Notes: generated by a model not told the origin, from the sequence alone. A stretch of DNA of 64,000 bases from Lachnospiraceae bacterium (GCA_022483465.1 JAKVNF010000003.1:283501-347500); one strand, 5' to 3'; numbered from the stretch's first letter, positions 8,597 through 17,706 are shown. A program made the numbers and translations.

Positions 8597-10180
8597 TCAG
8601 ACGCCGGAAGCGCCGTAGTTGGAGAGCACACGGGCGGACGGATCGTCGACGTCGCAGCCCTCCCAGTTCTTGTTGGGCATCCAGTAGGCGGGGATCAGCT
8701 GATCCTGGCCCGGGTAGTACTTCTGGAAGATCTCCATGTACAGCAGGGACTCCTTGGTGAAGGGGGTCACATGCGTGTACTTCTTGCGCTTTTCCTCGAA
8801 CTCCTCGTCGGTGTAGAGGCTGTTTGCGTAGTCGATGATGTCGTTCCGGAGGGAGTGGCCCACCGCATCGGAGAAGGCGGCCTTCTCACGCATCAGGATG
8901 TTCTCCGGGATCAGCTTGTCCTTCTCAAAGGCATGGCGCAGCAGGTACTTGCCGATGCCGTAGGTGTTCATCTTCTTGGCCGGGTCCACATGCATCACGT
9001 AGTCCACGAAGTCCAGATCGCCGAAGGGAACCCGGGCCTCCAGGGAGTTGACGGAGATGCAGCGGTCGGCACGGAGCACGTCGTAGACGTTGATCTCGCG
9101 GATGCGCTTCTCGGCCTCCTTCTGGAATTCCTCCGGGCTCGGCGCGAAGTCGGTGTACTTGTAGCCAAAGAGCTCATCGGAGATCTCACCGGTCAGGATG
9201 ACGCGGATGTCGGTGTTCTCATGGATCCACTTGCAGACCAGGTACATGCCGATGGAGGCGCGGACCGTGGTGATGTCGTAGGTGCCGAGGGCCGCAATGA
9301 CGGGATCCAGGGCGCTTATGACATCGTCTCTTGTGATGATGACCTCGTGGTGGTTGGAGCCGATGTACTGGGCAACCTCACGGGCATACTTTAAGTCGAT
9401 GGCGTCGATATCCATGCCGATGGAGAAGGTCTCCAGGGGCTTGTCCATGAGCTTTGCCGCGGCGCCGCAGACCAGAGAGGAATCGAGGCCGCCGGAGAGC
9501 AGGTAGCCGACCGGGGCATCCGCATCCAGCCGCTTCTCAATGCCGCGCATCAGCTTGTCGTGGATGTTCTGGCAGATGGTCTCCACATCGTCGTGATAGA
9601 AGTACTTCACGTCGGTCAGATCCCGGTAGGTGTGGAAGGCGCCGCCCTGGTAGTAGCATCCCGGTGGGAAGGGCATGATCTTGTCGCAGATGCCGATCAG
9701 GCTCTTGGGCTCGGAGGCGAAGAGGATGACGCCCTTCTCATCGTAGCCGTAGTACAGGGGACGGATGCCGATCGGGTCTCTTGCCGCGATGTACTCGTTG
9801 GTTCTGGCATCGTAGATGATCAGGGCATACTCCGCATCGAGCATGCGGAACATCGAGGTGCCGAGCTCCTCATAGAGAGGAAGCAGGATCTCACAGTCGG
9901 AGTCGGAGACGAAGGTGTAGCCCCGCTCCTCCAGGATCTTTTTGATCGGGCGGAAGCCGTAGAGCTCGCCGTTGCAGACGCAGTAGCTTCCCCGCAGGGA
10001 GAAGGGCTGCATGCCCTCCGGGGTTAGGCCCATGATGGAGAGCCGGTTGAATCCCAGAAGCCCGTTCCCGGTGTCGACCACGCGGGAAGCGTCCGGGCCA
10101 CGGGAAATGGTCTTCTTCAGCATCTCGTTGAACAGATCAGCGGATGCATCTTTGCCGCAGTAACCAAGAATGGAACACAT
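8597..10180 (-). CDS. asnB: Asparagine synthetase B (glutamine-hydrolysing)
   Basis: A 527-residue enzyme that makes asparagine from aspartate, ATP and glutamine. The mature N-terminus begins MCSILGYCG, leaving Cys2 as the glutaminase nucleophile after methionine removal. The class II amidotransferase domain follows (LSIMGLTPEGMQPF, CNGELYGF), then the synthetase domain with the pyrophosphate loop LLSGGLDSSLVCGAA and SLEARVPFGDLDFV. The ribosome site GAGGAG lies upstream on the minus strand. A consensus promoter and a long U-tailed hairpin lie in its 125-base leader, so expression is probably controlled by early termination. Confidence 0.96.
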   Translation of the reverse strand: MCSILGYCGKDASADLFNEMLKKTISRGPDASRVVDTGNGLLGFNRLSIMGLTPEGMQPFSLRGSYCVCNGELYGFRPIKKILEERGYTFVSDSDCEILLPLYEELGTSMFRMLDAEYALIIYDARTNEYIAARDPIGIRPLYYGYDEKGVILFASEPKSLIGICDKIMPFPPGCYYQGGAFHTYRDLTDVKYFYHDDVETICQNIHDKLMRGIEKRLDADAPVGYLLSGGLDSSLVCGAAAKLMDKPLETFSIGMDIDAIDLKYAREVAQYIGSNHHEVIITRDDVISALDPVIAALGTYDITTVRASIGMYLVCKWIHENTDIRVILTGEISDELFGYKYTDFAPSPEEFQKEAEKRIREINVYDVLRADRCISVNSLEARVPFGDLDFVDYVMHVDPAKKMNTYGIGKYLLRHAFEKDKLIPENILMREKAAFSDAVGHSLRNDIIDYANSLYTDEEFEEKRKKYTHVTPFTKESLLYMEIFQKYYPGQDQLIPAYWMPNKNWEGCDVDDPSARVLSNYGASGV

Positions 10181-10230
10181 TTGCGAATCTCCTCTATTCT
10201 CACGATTCTCTATTTCTCAACAGGGACAAC

Positions 10231-10283
10231 AAAAAAGCGACAGGACGGCAATACAGATCTCTGCATTGCGACGTCTCTGCCGC
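10231..10283 (-). terminator. Terminator-like hairpin inside the asnB leader (candidate attenuator)
   Basis: On the minus strand, GCGGCAG, GACG and GCAATGCAG pair in order with CTGTATTGC, CGTC and CTGTCGC, giving about 20 base pairs with two small bulges and an AGAT loop. The hairpin is followed directly by TTTTTT. It lies between the promoter and the asnB ribosome site, with no gene upstream to terminate, so it looks like an attenuator. No T-box sequence was seen. The sensor is unknown. Confidence 0.65.
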
Positions 10284-10311
10284 GTTCGTTCCTTGTTGAT
10301 TTATGTGTGAC

Positions 10312-10340
10312 ATTATGAGCCCGGCCGGGAAGTTTGTCAA
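10312..10340 (-). promoter_or_regulatory. asnB promoter
   Basis: Minus-strand TTGACA, a 17-base spacer and CATAAT. The spacer holds a CCCGGCCGGG palindrome that could be an operator. Confidence 0.75.
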
Positions 10341-10613
10341 GCACCAAAGAGAAAAAGGGGAAGACCTTCCGCAGGACCCCTGCAGGGGATGCCGAACTTA
10401 AGAAAGAAAGGAGTGCGCCCCCCGTGCGGCCTTTTGCAGAGTAATGCGGCGACGTATTTGAAAAGTTCGGAATTTTCCCAAAAAGACGCAGGACACAAAA
10501 GCGTCACAAATTCATGACATAAGAAACACAAATTTTTCATATGATTCACAGGACACAGCAAAAAGGTGTTTTTGTCATTTTCAAATCATATGAGCACAGG
10601 AGGATTCCAACAA

Positions 10614-11825
10614 ATGAACAGGCACTTTGGGTATTCGCTTCGGAGGACCGGCGCTGCCGTCTTGGCAGCAGGTCTCATCGCGGTCACGCCGCTTACCGTC
10701 TTCGCGGCAACCAGTGATTCCACCACGGAGACCGCATCGGTGATCGCCAGTGGGCTCACCATGAGCACCGACTACAACGGCCTCTCTGTCCAGGCGGGTG
10801 ACACGGTCTCCTTCAACCTGAGCTTTACCAACAGCGGGGCCGGCGAGGAGGTCTCCCTCTCCGCATCAGGACTGCCGGACGGGTTTGACGGCTACTTCCA
10901 GGGCGGAAGCCACACCGTGACCAAGGCCTATGTGGCAAACGGCGTCAGCTCCGATGTCGTTACCTATACGGTAACGATCCCCGATGACACCTCCGACGGC
11001 ACCTACAACTTCACGCTGACCGCCGAGGGCGACAACGGCACCGCTTCCCTTCCGATTACCCTGAATGTCTCGGAGATCGCCGTCAGCGCTTCCACATTTA
11101 CCGCTGACTCGGAGGAGCAGGAGGGCACGTCCGGAACGTCCTTCACCTTCTCCTCAACCCTGACCAACAACTCTCTGGAGTCCGGCTCCTATGCCCTTTC
11201 CGCAGATGCACCGACCGGCTGGCAGGTGACCTTCACCTCCAGTGATTCCAAGCAGGTCTCCTCGGTGGATGTGGATGCCCAGGGTTCCGCAACCCTGACC
11301 ATCGGCGTCACCCCGGCAACCGGCGTGGAGGCTGGTGAGTACAACATCCCCGTCTATGCCAAGAACGGTTCCGACTCCGTGGAGCTGGATCTGAAGGTGA
11401 CCATCACCGGTACCTACACCCTGGATCTTGCCACCGAGGACCAGACCCTCTCCTTTGACGCCAAGACCAACAAGCAGACGGCCGTGACGCTGACCCTCAC
11501 CAACTCCGGCAACATCGATCTGAACAACATCAACCTGACTTCCTCCGCACCCACCGACTGGACGGTCTCGTTCTCCCAGGACACCATTGACACCCTGGCT
11601 GCCGGCGCAACCCAGAACGTCACGATGTATGTGACCCCTTCGGATGCCGCCATCAGCGGTGACTACGTCCTGTCCGTGACCGCAAAGAGCGATGAGACCT
11701 CGCAGACCTCTCAGTTCCGTGTGACCGTGCAGACCCAGACCATCTGGGGCATTGTGGGACTGGTCATCATCGCCGGCATCGTGGTTTGCCTGTTCTTTGT
11801 CTTCAGAAAGTTCGGGAGGCGCTGA
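10614..11825 (+). CDS. Secreted/membrane-anchored NEW3-domain protein of an ABC exporter operon
   Basis: A 403-residue protein with a signal peptide (basic MNRHFGYSLRRTG, then a hydrophobic stretch ending VFAATS). Three repeated beta-rich modules follow, with the NEW3/alpha-galactosidase-type pattern (LTNSGAGEEVSLSASGLPDGF, LTNNSLESGSYALSADAPTGW, LTNSGNIDLNNINLTSSAPTDW). One C-terminal membrane helix (IWGIVGLVIIAGIVVCLFFV) and a basic tail end the protein. It should sit outside the cell anchored by the C-terminal helix. AGGAGG precedes the chosen ATG. Only three bases separate it from the ABC ATPase gene, so it is likely an accessory part of that transporter (COG1470-like proteins often have this context). 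Confidence 0.8.
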   Translation: MNRHFGYSLRRTGAAVLAAGLIAVTPLTVFAATSDSTTETASVIASGLTMSTDYNGLSVQAGDTVSFNLSFTNSGAGEEVSLSASGLPDGFDGYFQGGSHTVTKAYVANGVSSDVVTYTVTIPDDTSDGTYNFTLTAEGDNGTASLPITLNVSEIAVSASTFTADSEEQEGTSGTSFTFSSTLTNNSLESGSYALSADAPTGWQVTFTSSDSKQVSSVDVDAQGSATLTIGVTPATGVEAGEYNIPVYAKNGSDSVELDLKVTITGTYTLDLATEDQTLSFDAKTNKQTAVTLTLTNSGNIDLNNINLTSSAPTDWTVSFSQDTIDTLAAGATQNVTMYVTPSDAAISGDYVLSVTAKSDETSQTSQFRVTVQTQTIWGIVGLVIIAGIVVCLFFVFRKFGRR

Positions 11826-11828
11826 TCT

Positions 11829-12917
11829 ATGGCTGACGAGACAAAAGACCCCATCATCCAGACCGTGAACCTGTGCAAGGATTACGGCGAGGTGCATGCG
11901 GTCGATCACCTGAACCTCCAGGTGCACCCCGGCGAGGTCTTCGGCCTGCTCGGCCCCAACGGCGCCGGCAAGACGACCACCACGCTGATGCTCCTGGGGC
12001 TCACCGAGCCGACCTCGGGACATGCCTTCATCAACGGGCTCAACTGCACGCGGCATTCCCTGGAGGTCAAAAACCTGGTCGGGTATCTGCCCGACAACGT
12101 GGGCTTCTATCCGGCCATGACGGGCCGGGACAACCTGATCTTCTCCGGCATGATGAACGGCCTCTCTGAGGCGGATGCCGGAAAGCGGGCGGCCAGGGAG
12201 CTCGAGCGCGTGGGCATGACCTACGCGGCAGACCGGAACGCCGGCACCTACTCCCGAGGCATGCGGCAGCGCCTCGGCATCGCAGACGTCCTGATGAAGG
12301 ATCCCAAGGTCATCATCATGGATGAGCCCACCGCCGGCATCGACCCGGAGGGCGTCCGGGCGATGACCGTTCTCATCCGGAACCTGGCACTGGAGGAGCA
12401 CATCACGCTCCTCATCTCCTCCCACGACCTGTATCAGGTCCAGAGGATTTCCGACCGGGTCGGCATCTTCGTCCACGGCAAGATGATTGCCTGCGGCAAG
12501 GTGCAGGATCTGGGCCGGCAGCTGCAGAACGAGGGCCTGTACATGTTTGACTTCACCGCCGAGAAGAACGGCGAGAAGGAGTGGTCCCCGGAGTTCCAGC
12601 AGAAGATCCGGGAGATCCCGGACGTCACGATCGTCGGCCGCAAGGTCGACGGCTCCATCCACGTCGAGGCAAAGCGCGACATCCTGCTCGAGCTGCAGAA
12701 GCTCATGGTAGAGCAGGGCATCGCCGTCCGTGAGATGCACCAGACCGGCGGCGATCTGGATGAGATCTACCGCAAGTACTTTGAAAAGGCAGAGGAAGAA
12801 GAGGAAGGAGGGAAATCCAATGGCAGAAGCGGGCAAAACGCAGGCGGCGAAGAAGCAGACCGCCCCGTCGGGCTTAAAGCAAAGCTGGCAGCAGTTCGTA
12901 GCAGAAGAAAGAAGTGA
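11829..12917 (+). CDS. ABC transporter ATP-binding protein
   Basis: A 362-residue ABC ATPase with Walker A GPNGAGKTTT (about residue 40), signature YSRGMRQRLGIADVL, Walker B VIIMDEPTAGIDPEG and switch histidine SSHDL. It is of the ABC-2 exporter (NatA/CcmA) type, driving the permease encoded next. About 75 residues after the nucleotide-binding domain form a mixed acidic and basic extension. The last 98 bases overlap the permease gene in another frame, and the encoded basic tail (PVGLKAKLAAVRSRRKK) is therefore constrained by two proteins. Confidence 0.93.
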   Translation: MADETKDPIIQTVNLCKDYGEVHAVDHLNLQVHPGEVFGLLGPNGAGKTTTTLMLLGLTEPTSGHAFINGLNCTRHSLEVKNLVGYLPDNVGFYPAMTGRDNLIFSGMMNGLSEADAGKRAARELERVGMTYAADRNAGTYSRGMRQRLGIADVLMKDPKVIIMDEPTAGIDPEGVRAMTVLIRNLALEEHITLLISSHDLYQVQRISDRVGIFVHGKMIACGKVQDLGRQLQNEGLYMFDFTAEKNGEKEWSPEFQQKIREIPDVTIVGRKVDGSIHVEAKRDILLELQKLMVEQGIAVREMHQTGGDLDEIYRKYFEKAEEEEEGGKSNGRSGQNAGGEEADRPVGLKAKLAAVRSRRKK

Positions 12918-13896
12918 AGCGGCGAAGCGCAACCGGCATGGCATGCACGTGCTCTACCGCAAGGAGCTCTCCGACCACATCAACTCCACCAGGTGCCAGA
13001 TCCTGTACTTCATGTTGGCCCTCGTGTGCTTCATCGCCCTCTACGGGGCGGAGCAGACCCTGGCCCAGAGTGCCTCGCAGACCTCGGACGGCACGACCAC
13101 GGTCTCGAAGTTCATGTTCCTGCTCCTGTTCACGACCTCGGGCAGCAACATCTACTCGATCTCCACGTTCCTGGGCTTTCTGGGACCGGTCTTCGGCATT
13201 ATGCTCGGCTTTGATGCCATCAACGAGGAGATCGCCCAGGGCACGCTGAACCGCCTGGCGGCACAGCCCATCTGGCGCGACACGATCATCATCTCGAAGT
13301 TCCTGGCGGGGGCCACGTTCATCTTCCTGACCGTGTTCTCCATCGGGGGCCTCGTCACCGGCATCGGCATGATCGGCACCGGCCTTGTCCCCTCGGGGGA
13401 GGAGGTCGCGCGGATTCTGTTCTACCTGCTGATGGCCTCGATCTACATCTGCACCTGGATGGCGCTTGCCGAGCTCTTCTCGGTGACCTGCCGCCACGCA
13501 GCCACCTCGGCGCTCTCCTCGATCGCTATCTGGCTGTTCCTGACGATGTTCATGAGCCTTCTGGCCAGCGGCATCGCCGGCATGGTCTATCCCACCGGCC
13601 AGTCCGTGCAGGGCCAGATGAACACCCTGGCCAACTACAACCTGCAGGTGGGTCTCAACCGGATCTCGCCCTACTACCTCTTCTCGGAGGTGACGACGAT
13701 CCTGATGAACCCGAACGTGCGCTCCACGAACCTGGTGTCGATCCTGCAGTCCTCGGACAGCGCGATCGCCTCCTACCTGACGCTGGGGCAGAGTCTGCTG
13801 CAGATCATTCCCCACATCGTGGTGATGTTTGCGGAGATGATCGCCTTCTTCGCAGCGGCCTACATCAGCTTCATGCGCAAGGAGATCCGCGCGTAA
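12820..13896 (+). CDS. ABC-2 type transporter permease
   Basis: A 358-residue membrane protein with about six helices and an N-terminal cytoplasmic region rich in lysine and glutamate. The order is an early helix (ILYFMLALVCFIALYG), a large exposed loop, then five further helices, including LFLTMFMSLLASGIAGMVY. The start was chosen at the ATG after GAAGGAGGGAAATCCA, which lies inside the ATPase gene; a later ATG (MHVLYRKELSD) is a possible shorter start. Substrate unknown. A terminator follows, closing a three-gene operon. Confidence 0.88.
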   Translation: MAEAGKTQAAKKQTAPSGLKQSWQQFVAEERSEAAKRNRHGMHVLYRKELSDHINSTRCQILYFMLALVCFIALYGAEQTLAQSASQTSDGTTTVSKFMFLLLFTTSGSNIYSISTFLGFLGPVFGIMLGFDAINEEIAQGTLNRLAAQPIWRDTIIISKFLAGATFIFLTVFSIGGLVTGIGMIGTGLVPSGEEVARILFYLLMASIYICTWMALAELFSVTCRHAATSALSSIAIWLFLTMFMSLLASGIAGMVYPTGQSVQGQMNTLANYNLQVGLNRISPYYLFSEVTTILMNPNVRSTNLVSILQSSDSAIASYLTLGQSLLQIIPHIVVMFAEMIAFFAAAYISFMRKEIRA

Positions 13897-13918
13897 GCCG
13901 AATCGATTTGAAACACGG

Positions 13919-13950
13919 CAGCCTGCTCCGCAAGGGGACAGGCTGTTTTT
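13919..13950 (+). terminator. Terminator of the ABC operon
   Basis: Stem AGCCTG-CTCC with GGGG-A-CAGGCT, one bulged A, loop GCAA, followed by GTTTTT. Confidence 0.85.
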
Positions 13951-14117
13951 GTGCTCTCACGAGATGAAATATGAAACATCTGTGAAAAGCATTACATGAG
14001 GAAACGGAAAAAAACAGATTCTTATCCCGGGGGAGTGGTGAGACGGCTGACGATACTGTGTGCGGTGTCGGAACTGTACGAAAATAAAGTCAGACAAATT
14101 TCCGAAGGCAAGAGGAC

Positions 14118-14146
14118 TTTACAACGCTTTTCAAGCGTGCTAGCAT
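14118..14146 (+). promoter_or_regulatory. Promoter of the 336-residue unknown gene
   Basis: TTTACA, 17 bases, TAGCAT. The remainder of the 240-base gap after the ABC operon shows no gene. Confidence 0.5.
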
Positions 14147-14191
14147 CATAATGAAAGTAAAAAAATATAAAAGGAAGGAGGGCGCGGCACG

Positions 14192-15202
14192 ATGGAGAAG
14201 GATATGCTGCAGGGCATCCGGAGAGACTCGATCGAAGGACATGTCCCGCTGAAGAACATCGGATTGGATCTGGTAGTACTGTTTTATGAGGAAATGACCA
14301 AACGGGGAAAGCACTCGGAAAAACCCGCTGGGCCTCTGATTCAGGAGGCAAAGGCGGAGGCGGCGGAGTGGTTCCCGGAGATGAGCGAGATTGTGAAATA
14401 TGCGGCGGATGCGCTGACCCAGAGCGCAGGCCGGGGGGAGGAAAGCCCCCGGGAGGATGCCTTCGCACAGTCCGTCTCCAAGCTCGCCATCTCCCTGCAG
14501 GCGGCCAGCACGCTCTTTGTCTCCAACAGCCTCGGGAGCAACGACATGATCCTCGAGGACATCGGCGCGAGGTACCTGGAGTGCCGGGGAACGCTCCCTG
14601 ACGAGGGGTCCAGGGCCCAAAAGCGCGAGGAGAAGGAGTTTGCCAGCCACCAGGCCAAAGAGGGGAGCGAGGACCGGTGGGACCGCAATGCCAGCATGGT
14701 GGAGCGGCTCACCAAGGAGTTTTTCCGCTACCAGATCGACGACGAGAGCCGCGGCAAGGCGATCCAGGCGCTCATGGATTTTGACCACGACAACACCCAG
14801 GACAAGGAGCTCTGGAACACGGTCCTTGGCTACCTCGACGGGATGGGCCTCTCCGATGAGGACACGAGCCCGATCCTGCAGGAGGAGCGAAGGGATCTCA
14901 TCCAGACCCTGCGCCACGTGCAGCCGGGGGTCGTGCGGTATTTCCTCTACCGCTGCAACCAGCTGGCGGAGACGGAGTTTGAGGGGGTGCGGGATCGGTT
15001 CCTGTGCCAGAAGCAATACGCCTACGACGAGGACACGAAGAAGTTCTACGATGCGCTGCAGGTTTTGGAGACCGCGTACATTGAGGAGACCTTCCGGAGC
15101 GACTCGGGGCAGGAGATGCGCCGGCGCGAGGTCACCCAGAGCATGGATGCGCACCTGTTATTCTTCAGACTCCTTGGCAAGACCGACTCGGCGACGGCGT
15201 GA
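14192..15202 (+). CDS. Unrecognised 336-residue soluble protein
   Basis: I do not recognise this protein. It is soluble, strongly charged and predicted mostly helical, with no signal peptide or membrane segment. An acidic/glutamine-rich middle (about residues 130-170) divides an N-terminal part (residues 1-125) from a C-terminal part with DDESRGKAIQALMDFDHDN and RRDLIQTLRHVQPGVVRYFL. No catalytic motif is evident. AAGGAAGGAG precedes the ATG and its own promoter-like sequence lies upstream, so it seems a single-gene unit placed just before the nitrogen island. Codon use resembles its neighbours. Confidence 0.75.
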   Translation: MEKDMLQGIRRDSIEGHVPLKNIGLDLVVLFYEEMTKRGKHSEKPAGPLIQEAKAEAAEWFPEMSEIVKYAADALTQSAGRGEESPREDAFAQSVSKLAISLQAASTLFVSNSLGSNDMILEDIGARYLECRGTLPDEGSRAQKREEKEFASHQAKEGSEDRWDRNASMVERLTKEFFRYQIDDESRGKAIQALMDFDHDNTQDKELWNTVLGYLDGMGLSDEDTSPILQEERRDLIQTLRHVQPGVVRYFLYRCNQLAETEFEGVRDRFLCQKQYAYDEDTKKFYDALQVLETAYIEETFRSDSGQEMRRREVTQSMDAHLLFFRLLGKTDSATA

Positions 15203-15263
15203 GCCTTCGTCAGATTGCCGGTTTTGCATCGGACGGCCTCTGTATCATTGTATGCAATTTTGA

Positions 15264-15291
15264 TTGACAAACCCCTTTCTGCGGATATAAT
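15264..15291 (+). promoter_or_regulatory. glnN promoter
   Basis: TTGACA, 16-base spacer, TATAAT; near-consensus housekeeping promoter about 90 bases before the glnN start. Confidence 0.85.
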
Positions 15292-15301
15292 ACAGTTCTA
15301 T

Positions 15302-15350
15302 AAAGCAAAGGCGCTTTGAGAGACGGAAGAAGTCTCTCAAGGCGCTTTTT
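15302..15350 (+). terminator. Leader terminator of glnN with overlapping hexaloop hairpin
   Basis: A 14-base-pair hairpin (GCGCTTTGAGAGAC with GTCTCTCAAGGCGC, loop GGAAGAA) followed by TTTTT lies between promoter and glnN. A small hairpin AAAGC-[AAAGGC]-GCTTT (15302-15317) overlaps its 5' base. Its six-base loop has A at position 1 and G at 4, the pattern described for ANTAR-protein targets. The two folds compete at the base of the stem. Confidence 0.65.
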
Positions 15351-15381
15351 GGTTTTTCAGAGAACAGGAGGATATCGATCA

Positions 15382-17487
15382 ATGGATACGGTAAAGATCC
15401 CGGAGATTTACGGCAGCCTTGTCTTCAACGACAAGGTGATGAAAGAGCGGCTCCCCAAGGATGTCTACAGGGCCGTCCACAAGGCGATCGCCAGCGGCTC
15501 CTCTCTGCAGCTTGACGTGGCCAACACCGTGGCAGCTGCGATGAAGGAGTGGGCAATCGAGAAGGGTGCCACCCACTACACGCACTGGTTCCAGCCGATG
15601 ACCGGTCTGACTGCGGAGAAGCACGACTCCTTCATCAGCCCTCAGGCAAATGGAACCGTCATCATGGAGTTCTCCGGCAAGGAGCTGATCAAGGGCGAGC
15701 CCGACGCCTCCTCCTTCCCGTCCGGCGGCCTGCGTGCCACTTTTGAGGCAAGAGGATACACTGCGTGGGATCCCTCTTCACCGGCCTTCATCAAGGACGG
15801 CACCCTCTACATCCCGACGGCTTTCTGCAGCTACGGCGGCGAGGCCCTCGACAAGAAGACCCCGCTCCTTCGCTCCATGGCAGCCCTCTCCAGGGAGGCC
15901 GTGAAGGTGCTGCACGTTCTGGGCAACACCGAGGTCACCCATGTGGACACCACCGTGGGTTCCGAGCAGGAGTACTTCCTGATCGACAAGGATATGTACT
16001 TAAAGCGCAAGGACCTGCTGATGTGCGGCAGAACCCTGATCGGCGCCCCTGCTCCCAAGGGACAGGAGATGGAGGATCACTACTTCGGTGTCCTCAAGCC
16101 GAAGGTCTCTGAGTACATGCATGACCTGGATCAGGAGCTGTGGAAGCTCGGCGTCCCGGCCAAGACCAAGCACAACGAGGTCGCTCCTTCCCAGCACGAG
16201 CTGGCTCCGGTCTTCGAGACCGCAAACGTCGCCGTCGACCACAACCAGCTGACCATGGAGGTCATGAAGAAGGTTGCCGACAAGCACGGCTATGCGTGCC
16301 TGCTGCATGAGAAGCCGTTCGACGGTGTCAACGGCTCCGGCAAGCACAACAACTGGTCCATCGTCACCGATACCGGTGTGAACCTCCTGGATCCCGGCAA
16401 GACCCCTGCCGAGAACACCCAGTTCCTGGTCTTCCTGATGGCAGTCATCTCCGCTGTGGATGATTATCAGGATCTGATGCGTGTCTCGGTCGCCACGGCT
16501 GGCAATGATCACCGCCTTGGCGCAAACGAGGCGCCGCCGGCCATCATCTCCATCTTCGTGGGCGATGAGCTCGCAGGTGTCTTAAAGGCCATCGATGAGG
16601 GCAAGGACTTCGTCGGCACCGGCAAGATCAAGATGGATCTGGGCGCTCCGGTTCTTCCGAACATCACCAAGGACACCACGGACCGCAACCGGACCTCGCC
16701 GTTTGCCTTCACTGGCAACAAGTTTGAGTTCCGTATGCCCGGCTCCTCGCTGAGCGTTGCAGACCCCAACATCGTCCTGAACACCGCCGTCGCAGAGTCT
16801 CTCTCCAAGATCTACGACAAGCTCAAGGATGTCGCGCCCGATGACATGGCAGCCGCAGTTCAGAAGCTCGTGAAGGAGCTCCTGGACGCCCACAAGAGAA
16901 TCCTCTTCAACGGCAACGGCTACACCGACGCCTGGGTCGAGGAGGCAGCAAAGCGCGGCCTCTACAACTTAAAGTCCCTGCCTGAGGCAATGCCCAGACT
17001 CATCGCGGACAAGAACGTCGAGCTCTTCACCAAGCACGGCATCTTCACGAAGGAGGAGCTGGATTCCCGCTACGAGATCTTCCTCGAGAACTACGTGAAG
17101 ACGATCCACATCGAGTCCCTGACGATGCAGGAGATGGTGCGCAAGGACTTCACCTGCGGCATCGTGTCCTACATGAAGGACATCACCAACGAGACCCTCA
17201 AGAAGAAGCAGCTCATGCCGAGCCTGGACTGCTCCTACGAGGAGAAGATCATCGGCACCCTGGATGCCACCGAGGCGAAGATCTGCACCTCTGTCGAGAA
17301 GCTCGACGAGGACACCAGGCACGCCGAGACCATCGAGGACGAGCTCGCGTGCGCAACCTACTACTACAAGACGATTCTTGCCGACATGGCAGAGCTTCGC
17401 GCCAGCGTCGACAAGGCAGAGGCCATCATCCCGGACAGCTACCTTCCTTATCCGACCTACGGCCAGATGCTGTTCTCCCTTCGCTGA
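15382..17487 (+). CDS. glnN: Glutamine synthetase type III
   Basis: ATP-dependent synthesis of glutamine from glutamate and ammonium. Length (701 residues) and sequence are those of the large GSIII class, not the 440-470-residue GSI. Visible blocks include [65 protein letters not shown] and [21 protein letters not shown], covering the metal and substrate sites. AGGAGG lies 10 bases before the ATG. It opens the nitrogen island and is preceded by a promoter plus leader terminator, so antitermination in response to nitrogen status is likely. A second, unrelated-size synthetase (GSI) is encoded 15 kb downstream. Confidence 0.95.
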   Translation: MDTVKIPEIYGSLVFNDKVMKERLPKDVYRAVHKAIASGSSLQLDVANTVAAAMKEWAIEKGATHYTHWFQPMTGLTAEKHDSFISPQANGTVIMEFSGKELIKGEPDASSFPSGGLRATFEARGYTAWDPSSPAFIKDGTLYIPTAFCSYGGEALDKKTPLLRSMAALSREAVKVLHVLGNTEVTHVDTTVGSEQEYFLIDKDMYLKRKDLLMCGRTLIGAPAPKGQEMEDHYFGVLKPKVSEYMHDLDQELWKLGVPAKTKHNEVAPSQHELAPVFETANVAVDHNQLTMEVMKKVADKHGYACLLHEKPFDGVNGSGKHNNWSIVTDTGVNLLDPGKTPAENTQFLVFLMAVISAVDDYQDLMRVSVATAGNDHRLGANEAPPAIISIFVGDELAGVLKAIDEGKDFVGTGKIKMDLGAPVLPNITKDTTDRNRTSPFAFTGNKFEFRMPGSSLSVADPNIVLNTAVAESLSKIYDKLKDVAPDDMAAAVQKLVKELLDAHKRILFNGNGYTDAWVEEAAKRGLYNLKSLPEAMPRLIADKNVELFTKHGIFTKEELDSRYEIFLENYVKTIHIESLTMQEMVRKDFTCGIVSYMKDITNETLKKKQLMPSLDCSYEEKIIGTLDATEAKICTSVEKLDEDTRHAETIEDELACATYYYKTILADMAELRASVDKAEAIIPDSYLPYPTYGQMLFSLR

Positions 17488-17581
17488 GCGGGTTCGGGGG
17501 TGCAATCCCCGTCGTTCTACCGCAATGTCATCCTGACAGTTCGCCTTGCACCTTCGGTGTGAGACTGCAATTGTATACCGC

Positions 17582-17650
17582 AAAATCCGGCAATGAGGCT
17601 GGCAGGTTTCATGGGTCCTGCCATGCCTGCCAGCATCAGGCCGGATTTTT
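17582..17650 (+). terminator. Leader terminator before gltB with competing hexaloop hairpin
   Basis: The outer stem AAAATCCGGC/GCCGGATTTT encloses an inner stem GCTGGCAGG/CCTGCCAGC and continues into TTTTTG. A small hairpin CCGGC-[AATGAG]-GCTGG (17587-17602) uses the 5' arms of both stems, so it cannot form together with the terminator. Its six-base loop again has A1 and G4. The 219-base gap also holds a GC-rich hairpin just after glnN (17489-17524). No convincing promoter was found, so read-through from glnN is possible. Confidence 0.65.
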
Positions 17651-17706
17651 GCGTATCTGCGCATATTTTCAGAAACTTTCGGATTGCCACGCAAAGGAAT
17701 TGAAAA

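Noticed and set aside
8528..9394. 288-codon plus-strand frame inside asnB
   Set aside because: Valine/glycine/leucine-rich antisense translation of asnB with no ribosome site.
10231..10340. T-box riboswitch for asnB
   Set aside because: The leader is too short and no TGGNACC-type T-box sequence is visible before the terminator hairpin.
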